In this document: piece after piece, positions 6,416 through 11,140 of the stretch
How the letters are laid out: each line of letters begins with the position of its first letter
Numbering within the stretch: the stretch's first letter is position 1
Assembly: GCA_003560215.1 (NCBI GenBank)
Contig: PWIY01000299.1
Coordinates: forward strand, 1 to 11,140
Source of the DNA: Bacteroidales bacterium
GTDB taxonomy: Bacteria; Bacteroidota; Bacteroidia; Bacteroidales; UBA7960
Length of the DNA stretch: 11,140 bases
Direction: 5' to 3'
Position numbers and translations under genes: made by a program
Notes under the pieces: model-generated
Seen by the model: only the letters and a program-made list of their open reading frames with translations
Databases searched by the model: none
What the model was told of the DNA's origin: nothing

Positions 6416-7658
6416 ACACAACTCCTTTACTGATTAAGTGTTCGATGTCATTGTCCTTATAGTCAAGCCAATCTTTCAGAATATGGCGGGTATGTGCACC
6501 ATAGTGGGGGGGAGGCGACAGTTCACCGCAGCTCATCTTGTGTTCACTGTGAAATGCCACAGACCTGACCCCGCGAATATGCATCCCGTCGTTGTAGTTC
6601 CCTTCCAGTATCATTTCTTTGGACTCAGGAACCTCAAACACCTCCTTCATGTTGAATACACCACCGGCAGGAATACGTTTTTCACCAAGGAGACTGAGTA
6701 TTTCTTCCCGGTCGTACTGGCCGATCAGAGACTGCAGAATTCCGTTGATCTCTTCTTTGTTTTTCACCCGATCCTGGTTTTTTGCATAGCGCGGGTCGGT
6801 GCCCAGCTCAGGACGGCCCAGTACGGCCACGAGCTGGCGGAATTGCTTGTCTGTTCCTGCGGCCATGACAATTCCCTTGCCATCTTTGGTGCCGTATATG
6901 GTGCCATAAGGTACAATGTTCGGGTGGTCTGACCCGATTCTTTCCGGAATTGCGCCTCCCACCAGCCAATTGGTTGCCTGGTTGGCAAGGGATGCCAGAC
7001 CGGCCATGAACAATGAGGCTTCAATGTGCTGACCTTTTCCTGTGCGTTCACGGTATAGCAATGCCAGCAAAATGGCTTCCTTGAGGTGATGGGCGGCCAG
7101 CACATCCATCAGGGCCACCGGCATTTTTGTGGGTGGGCCATCCGGCTCACCGTTCATATAGGTGAAACCGCTTTCGGCCTGAATAATGGCATCGAATCCT
7201 GCCCGCGGATTTTGGGGTCCGTAGCCGGTAATGTGGGCATAGATCAGTTTTTCATTGTAAGCTTTCAGGGTTGGATAATCCACCCTGAGTTTTTCCGCAT
7301 CACCCGGTTTATAGCTTACCAGCACGATGTCGCACTGAGCGGCCAGGCGGTAAATGATCTGCAGGCCTTCTTCCTGGCAAAGGTCAACGGCAAAAGAGGT
7401 TTTCCCCCAATTGACACAGGAAAAGTAGCCTGAAATGTCTGTGTCAGCAGGTTCACGCGATAATTTCCATTTGCGGGTTACGTCGCCCCCGGTGGTAACA
7501 TTCTCCACTTTCAGCACGGTGGCCCCTAGTTCTGCGAAAAACATTCCCACGCTGGGTCCTGCCAGCACACTTGCCAGTTCCAGAACTTTAACTCCGGCAA
7601 GCGGGGTGTCCCGGGTTATGTCTTGTTGTTCATTCATATGGCTTGGTTGGTCACTCAT
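6393..7658 (-). CDS. Class III CoA-transferase (CaiB/BaiF family)
   Basis: A 421-residue protein of the family III CoA-transferases (formyl-CoA:oxalate, carnitine and aryl/alkyl-succinate CoA-transferases), which move CoA between an acyl-CoA and a carboxylate through an aspartyl-CoA thioester. Family landmarks are LAGVKVLELASVLAGP (20-35), ELGATVLKVE (43-52), HITGYGP (142-148), GFDAIIQAESG (154-164) and RTGKGQHIEAS. The catalytic aspartate is most likely D185 in PVALMDVLAAHHL. The conserved GVF near the C-terminal third is GGVFNMKEVFEVP. Length is typical (380-430). ATG 7658 was taken as the start, with ATG 7637 possible; neither has a clear Shine-Dalgarno sequence. It lies 46 bp after the symporter gene and overlaps the oxidoreductase alpha gene, so it probably acts in the same pathway, activating or releasing the acid handled there. 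Neither the donor nor the acceptor acid can be named. Confidence 0.9.
   Translation of the reverse strand: MSDQPSHMNEQQDITRDTPLAGVKVLELASVLAGPSVGMFFAELGATVLKVENVTTGGDVTRKWKLSREPADTDISGYFSCVNWGKTSFAVDLCQEEGLQIIYRLAAQCDIVLVSYKPGDAEKLRVDYPTLKAYNEKLIYAHITGYGPQNPRAGFDAIIQAESGFTYMNGEPDGPPTKMPVALMDVLAAHHLKEAILLALLYRERTGKGQHIEASLFMAGLASLANQATNWLVGGAIPERIGSDHPNIVPYGTIYGTKDGKGIVMAAGTDKQFRQLVAVLGRPELGTDPRYAKNQDRVKNKEEINGILQSLIGQYDREEILSLLGEKRIPAGGVFNMKEVFEVPESKEMILEGNYNDGMHIRGVRSVAFHSEHKMSCGELSPPPHYGAHTRHILKDWLDYKDNDIEHLISKGVVYARKKQQ
6422..6428 (-). promoter_or_regulatory. Shine-Dalgarno sequence that sets the alpha-subunit start
   Basis: AAAGGAG on the minus strand lies 6 nt before ATG 6415 and directly abuts the alternative TTG at 6421, which would leave no usable spacing. 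It therefore supports the ATG start. It lies within the 3' end of the CoA-transferase coding region, consistent with translational coupling. Confidence 0.7.
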
Positions 7659-7704
7659 GTGGCTTTTTGTCGTTGCTTATTCCGATCAATGATTGACTAA
7701 TCGG

Positions 7705-9198
7705 CTACTCTGTTTTCTTCTCTTCTTTTTCTGAGGGCAACTTCTGGGGTTTCCCTTTGCCCACAATATTACCAATAATTATGAAAACAACCGCGGCACC
7801 GATGGCCATGTAGGTGTTTTCTATTACTGGCAGGCCAATGTTTTTGGCAATAATATTGGCTATTACAGCGATGGTTCCGCCAATGGAAGCCATCCTGACC
7901 CCTTCTATCCGTATCCAGCCGCGTTTATAAATGCCCATGACAATGACAATGGCACCGATCGCCCTGATGCCGTAGCTGATATAGGCGGTATCGAGTATGG
8001 CACCGGTTCCGTAGTAGGCCAGGGGGATGGTGATCAGGTTGACAATGATCACCAGTTGCCTTGCGGTGCGAATAAGGCTTTTGTCGACGGCTGTTTTATT
8101 GATCAGTCCGTGGTAGATGTCTTTGGTGGCAATGGTTACCACGGCAAAATTAACGGGCCCCACTGTGGAAAGGATGGCAGCCAGGATCCCTGCCAGGGCA
8201 ATCCCGCCCAGAACGGGGTGAATGAACTCCGGGGTGGTCATCAGTGTGGGCAGCACGAGTTTGGGATCGATGGCTCCTGCCTCTCCGATGGCCGGGTCGA
8301 ATAAAGGGCCGGCAGCCGAGATGTCATATACCTGTCCGGTTTTCACCACCAGCCCGAGCAGGGCAACCATGATTCCGAACGGGGCAATAATCAGGGAAGA
8401 AAAAATGGCTGCCTTTTTTGCGGTGGCAGCTGTCCGGGCAGCAAATATGGGCTGTATACTGGCCTGTCCTGCCATGCCTCCCAATACTCCACCGAGGATC
8501 AGACTCCACGCATATCCGAGACCGCCGCTAAAGGGGTTGTATAAATTTTCAGGGGATCCTTGCTCCACAAGGGTGCTTTGAAGTGCTGCAAAGCCATCCA
8601 CTTCAGTAATCCCGATATATGTGGCTACGCCCATCCCGAAAAACATCACGACCACGTGGATAATGCCTGTAAGTGCCAGGGCGTGCATGCCCCCGATATA
8701 GGTATACCCGGTAATGATGGCTGCTGAAATTAAAATCGATCCGATCCGGCTGAATTCAAACATGGATGCAATGACACTTGCGCAGGTCTGCAGTTGCACA
8801 AAAGCAAGGGTAATGTAGGCAAAGAGAAATGCAACGGCAGATACGGCCCTTGCCCTCCGGCCAAAGAGGTTTTCCAGCATTTCACTGACTGTATGCACGT
8901 TGTTGTCGCGATAATGCCGGGCCACAGTGAACCCGATAATGATCATTCCCAGTGCTGTGGAAATATTGTAGAGGATGGGCTGCATCGTACCGGTTTCAAA
9001 AGCTTTTTCGCTCACTCCGATGGTGCTCATTCCTCCAAGCCATTCTGATGCAACGACCACCGCACATGCTATCATGCCGAGGTTGCGCCCGGCCACCAGG
9101 TAATCCGCTGCTGAACGGCTTGCCACTTTTTTGGTCAAAAAAGATATCAGGGTGATAAAAGCAAAGTAGGCGACGATGATCAGCAGGTAGATATTCAT
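7705..9198 (-). CDS. Sodium:solute symporter family transporter (SSS)
   Basis: A 497-residue inner-membrane protein with about 13 hydrophobic segments and a short charged cytoplasmic tail ending in SEKEEKKTE. The SSS pattern is clear: DYLVAGRNLG (32-41) after the first membrane segment, then SEWLGGMSTIG (51-61). GQASIQPIFAARTAATAKKAA (residues 244-264) matches the family's Q-x3-Q-R-x-x-AA-K/R signature loosely, and LAAILSTVGPVNF (339-351) ends near TKDIY (358-362). The Ser-Thr of the latter (344-345) corresponds to the Na2 sodium-site region of known SSS structures. It should co-transport a small organic solute with Na+. Members take up sugars, amino acids, vitamins or monocarboxylates. With a CoA-transferase and 2-oxoacid oxidoreductase downstream, a carboxylate is the natural guess. 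It is the first gene of the operon, with a probable -7 element just upstream and no Shine-Dalgarno sequence. Confidence 0.9.
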   Translation of the reverse strand: MNIYLLIIVAYFAFITLISFLTKKVASRSAADYLVAGRNLGMIACAVVVASEWLGGMSTIGVSEKAFETGTMQPILYNISTALGMIIIGFTVARHYRDNNVHTVSEMLENLFGRRARAVSAVAFLFAYITLAFVQLQTCASVIASMFEFSRIGSILISAAIITGYTYIGGMHALALTGIIHVVVMFFGMGVATYIGITEVDGFAALQSTLVEQGSPENLYNPFSGGLGYAWSLILGGVLGGMAGQASIQPIFAARTAATAKKAAIFSSLIIAPFGIMVALLGLVVKTGQVYDISAAGPLFDPAIGEAGAIDPKLVLPTLMTTPEFIHPVLGGIALAGILAAILSTVGPVNFAVVTIATKDIYHGLINKTAVDKSLIRTARQLVIIVNLITIPLAYYGTGAILDTAYISYGIRAIGAIVIVMGIYKRGWIRIEGVRMASIGGTIAVIANIIAKNIGLPVIENTYMAIGAAVVFIIIGNIVGKGKPQKLPSEKEEKKTE

Positions 9199-9223
9199 TG
9201 CAGACTTTTTTGGATTAAAGCCG

Positions 9224-9231
9224 CAAATTTA
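9224..9231 (-). promoter_or_regulatory. Likely Bacteroidota-type -7 element for the symporter/CoA-transferase/oxidoreductase operon
   Basis: On the minus strand the bases read TAAATTTG, an exact TAnnTTTG match, 25 bp before the symporter ATG, predicting a leader of about 20 nt. A weak -33 candidate (TTTC, 9250-9253) lies 18 bp upstream. It sits in the AT-rich 67-bp gap after anmK, which suggests the operon can be transcribed independently of murF-anmK. Promoter use is inferred. Confidence 0.5.
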
Positions 9232-9265
9232 ATGAAAAGCTTCAGATAAGAAAATAAAAAGAGGG

Positions 9266-10396
9266 TCAGCGGGTGAAATAATGAAGGCTCCCTCCGGAGG
9301 AGTCAACGGAAGCACCGGTTACGCTGGAAAGGCAATTGATTTCTTTCCTGAAACAACGCAGGCCCAGAAAAGCAAATACCAGGGCCTCTTTGAAATCAAT
9401 GATTTCTTTTTCGGGAACCACCGTTTCTATGGCAGAGGGGAGGGATTTTCTCAGGCACTCCATGAAAAAATGATTGTGGGTGCCTCCCCCTGTAACAAGC
9501 AGTTTGGCCGGTGCCGTCCCCATCTGTTTGCCGATCTGGGTGGCGGCATGTCTGTAAAAGGTGTGCAGCAGATCTTTAAGAGGGATCGGATACGCCTTCA
9601 GGAGCGGCATGATATGCCGGTTGACCCATTCTTCTCCCAGGCTTTTTGGCCCCTTGCGGTGATAGAAAGAAAGGCTGTTGAGTTTTTGAAGCAAGTCCGG
9701 GTGGGTTTTGCCTGCTCTTGCAATGGCACCGTTTGTATCCTGAATGAGGTATTCAGGTTCTGCTGATGGATCATGCAATTTTGGGTCGTTGACAGCTGCA
9801 GGGATCCGGCTGTTTATTACCAGTCTGTTGATGACGAAGTTCAGGGGGCAGATGTCGTAGGCGACCCGACGTTTATCTTCTGCATCGAAAGAAATATTGG
9901 CAAACCCACCCAGGTTCAGACAATATTGATGGTCGCCAAATAAAACCTGGTCGCCCAATGGAACCAGCGGAGCACCCTGCCCGCCCAGTGCCACATCCAT
10001 GCTTCTGAAATCATTGACTACAGTACACTTTGCTGCAGCGGCCATGGATGCGCCATGCCCCAGCTGGAAAGTGTATCCCCGATCCGGGTCATGGAAGACG
10101 GTGTGGCCATGGCTTGCCAGCAGTTCTGTTTGCCGTATGCCATGCCGGCGAAAAAAATCATGGGCCATTTCGCCGGCGAATTTTCCATAACGCATATGCA
10201 GGGTCTGGAGGGCCCTGCCGTTCAGGGCCGGGGCACCGGCAAGTTCATTTTTCCACGCATTGGGGTAGGGGATGGTTTCAGCGGCCAGGATGCGATAACT
10301 CCAGCGGCCGTTTTTCAAAACAAAACGGCAATGGGCCAGATCCATACCATCCAATGATGTACCAGACATCATTCCTGTAGCAAAAAACTCCATCAT
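9266..10396 (-). CDS. anmK: Anhydro-N-acetylmuramic acid kinase
   Basis: Cytosolic kinase of peptidoglycan recycling that opens the 1,6-anhydro bridge of anhydro-MurNAc and phosphorylates it to MurNAc 6-phosphate. The 376-residue length fits the family (about 370). Seen motifs are GMMSGTSLDGMD (8-19), SHGHTVFHDP (95-104), QLGHGASMA (111-119), NDFRSMDVALGGQGAPLVP (128-146), LNLGGFANISF (160-170) and LLVTGGGTHN near the C-terminus. D181 in YDICPLN occupies the place of the catalytic aspartate in the more usual DTGPGN motif; this looks like a lineage variant, not a defect. Its ATG overlaps the murF stop by one base (TAATG), implying co-transcription and coupled translation. A second ATG follows immediately, so the start is uncertain by one residue. 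The adjacency joins precursor synthesis with cell-wall recycling. Whether a MurNAc 6-phosphate etherase (MurQ) is present is not visible here. Confidence 0.95.
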   Translation of the reverse strand: MMEFFATGMMSGTSLDGMDLAHCRFVLKNGRWSYRILAAETIPYPNAWKNELAGAPALNGRALQTLHMRYGKFAGEMAHDFFRRHGIRQTELLASHGHTVFHDPDRGYTFQLGHGASMAAAAKCTVVNDFRSMDVALGGQGAPLVPLGDQVLFGDHQYCLNLGGFANISFDAEDKRRVAYDICPLNFVINRLVINSRIPAAVNDPKLHDPSAEPEYLIQDTNGAIARAGKTHPDLLQKLNSLSFYHRKGPKSLGEEWVNRHIMPLLKAYPIPLKDLLHTFYRHAATQIGKQMGTAPAKLLVTGGGTHNHFFMECLRKSLPSAIETVVPEKEIIDFKEALVFAFLGLRCFRKEINCLSSVTGASVDSSGGSLHYFTR

Positions 10397-11140
10397 TATA
10401 AGTATTCAAGCAGTTTTTCCATCCGGATGCCCCTGCTCCCCTTTACCAGCACGGTATACCCTCTGACCGGGTTTTGTCGGAGCCATTCAGCTGCATCATC
10501 AACATGTTCAAAAACCAGGGCTTCATTCCCCGCTCCGCGTACGGAAGCAAAATGTCTTCCCACGAAAACCTGAAGCGGGATCAGCAATTGCTGAACCCTG
10601 TCCATCACGGTTCGATGCGCCTCTGTTGAAGCAGACCCCAGTTCAAGCATGTCGCCCAGAAACACTGCCCCCGGCTGATCATTAAACAGCGAAAGGTTCT
10701 GCAGGGCTGCTTCCATGCTGCTGGGGTTGGCATTGTATGCATCCATCAGAACGGTATTCCGGTTTGTTTGTATGATCTGCGACCGGTGGTTTTCAGGGGT
10801 GTAATTTTCAATGGCACGGATTGCTTGTTCCGGCTCCACGCCGAAATACAACCCGACCGTAATACCAGCCAGGATGTTTTCAAGATTATAGGCTCCGGTT
10901 AACCTGCTTCTTACTTCTCCCTGATACCCCTGTTTTGCAGCTCCGAAATTTTTGTTGACCCTGAACCCTATGTGCAGAGCCGGGGATGAACAGATAATTT
11001 CCCCGCTGCAGTGGTTGCCCTGGTCTCTCCCGTATTGAATGGTTTGCATATTGCGGGTCAGTTGTTTGAGCCGGAAATCATCGTGGTTGACAAACAGGGT
11101 GCCGTTGGTTTTGCCCAGATAGGCGTAAAGTTCATTCTTG
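10396..11140 (-). CDS. murF: UDP-N-acetylmuramoyl-tripeptide:D-Ala-D-Ala ligase, N-terminus beyond the window
   Basis: C-terminal part (about 247 codons) of MurF, the cytosolic Mur ligase that adds D-Ala-D-Ala to the UDP-MurNAc-tripeptide using ATP. The frame stays open past the first internal ATG (11049) to the right edge, where ELYAYLGKTNGTLFVNHDD reads as the MurF central domain, so the true start lies outside the window. Diagnostic motifs are SRLTGAYNLENILAGI, DAYNANPSSMEAAL and FLGDMLELG, followed by VLVKGSRGIRMEKLLEYL at the end. MurF proteins are usually 430-460 residues, so about 190 residues are missing. It ends in TAA, whose last base begins the anmK ATG. It is probably part of a larger cell-wall or other operon to the right, which cannot be seen. 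The identification is firm. Confidence 0.93.
   Translation of the reverse strand, partial: KNELYAYLGKTNGTLFVNHDDFRLKQLTRNMQTIQYGRDQGNHCSGEIICSSPALHIGFRVNKNFGAAKQGYQGEVRSRLTGAYNLENILAGITVGLYFGVEPEQAIRAIENYTPENHRSQIIQTNRNTVLMDAYNANPSSMEAALQNLSLFNDQPGAVFLGDMLELGSASTEAHRTVMDRVQQLLIPLQVFVGRHFASVRGAGNEALVFEHVDDAAEWLRQNPVRGYTVLVKGSRGIRMEKLLEYL

Noticed and set aside
6438..6932. Plus-strand open frame of 164 codons inside the CoA-transferase gene
   Set aside because: Antisense to conserved CoA-transferase sequence, with no start signal or family resemblance.
4026..7658. Assignment of the operon to oxalate metabolism (formyl-CoA:oxalate CoA-transferase plus oxalate oxidoreductase)
   Set aside because: The family-level resemblance is tempting, but the known oxalate oxidoreductase has a different subunit fusion and does not use CoA. 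No oxalate-specific residues could be identified here.
9233..9244. TGAAAAGCTTCA inverted repeat as a terminator for anmK
   Set aside because: The stem is only four base pairs and no proper T-tract follows it on the transcribed strand. It lies next to the predicted -7 element.
9281..9766. Plus-strand open frame of 161 codons opposite anmK
   Set aside because: Fully opposite conserved AnmK motifs; a shadow frame.

Overview
The window looks like a chromosomal segment from a member of the Bacteroidota, probably an anaerobic or fermentative one. This is an inference. It rests on good matches to the Bacteroidota promoter -7 element (TAnnTTTG) in all three intergenic gaps that precede an operon, on mostly absent Shine-Dalgarno sequences, and on protein variants that resemble Bacteroidota homologues. 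Coding density is very high. No gene-free stretch exceeds about 110 bp, and I saw no tRNA, rRNA, CRISPR array, insertion sequence or long repeat.

Layout. Positions 1-2118 (minus strand) carry cinA followed by a class I fructose-1,6-bisphosphatase gene that runs off the left edge. A 107-bp divergent promoter region (2119-2225) separates these from two plus-strand genes: a nucleoside (probably uridine) phosphorylase and a SirB1-type transglutaminase-like protein (to 4005). Only 20 bp separate the latter from a convergent minus-strand operon, read from 9198 down to 4026. In order of transcription it encodes a sodium:solute symporter, a class III (CaiB/BaiF) CoA-transferase, a 2-oxoacid:ferredoxin oxidoreductase alpha subunit, and a beta subunit fused to the gamma domain. 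The three enzyme genes are tightly packed, with overlaps of 23 bp and 4 bp, and the two oxidoreductase genes have strong Shine-Dalgarno sequences. Upstream of this operon, on the same strand, lie anmK (anhydro-N-acetylmuramic acid kinase) and murF, which is cut by the right edge. These two share a TAATG stop/start.

How the genes fit together. The flanks are housekeeping: gluconeogenesis (fbp), NMN deamidation or nucleotide damage repair (cinA), nucleoside salvage, and peptidoglycan synthesis and recycling (murF, anmK). The middle operon is the distinctive part. A reasonable inference is that the symporter imports an organic acid, the CoA-transferase moves CoA between an acyl-CoA and a carboxylate, and the oxidoreductase makes an acyl-CoA and reduced ferredoxin from a 2-oxoacid. 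The substrate cannot be read from the sequence. This module, with its beta-gamma fusion, is the best candidate here for an uncharacterised pathway.
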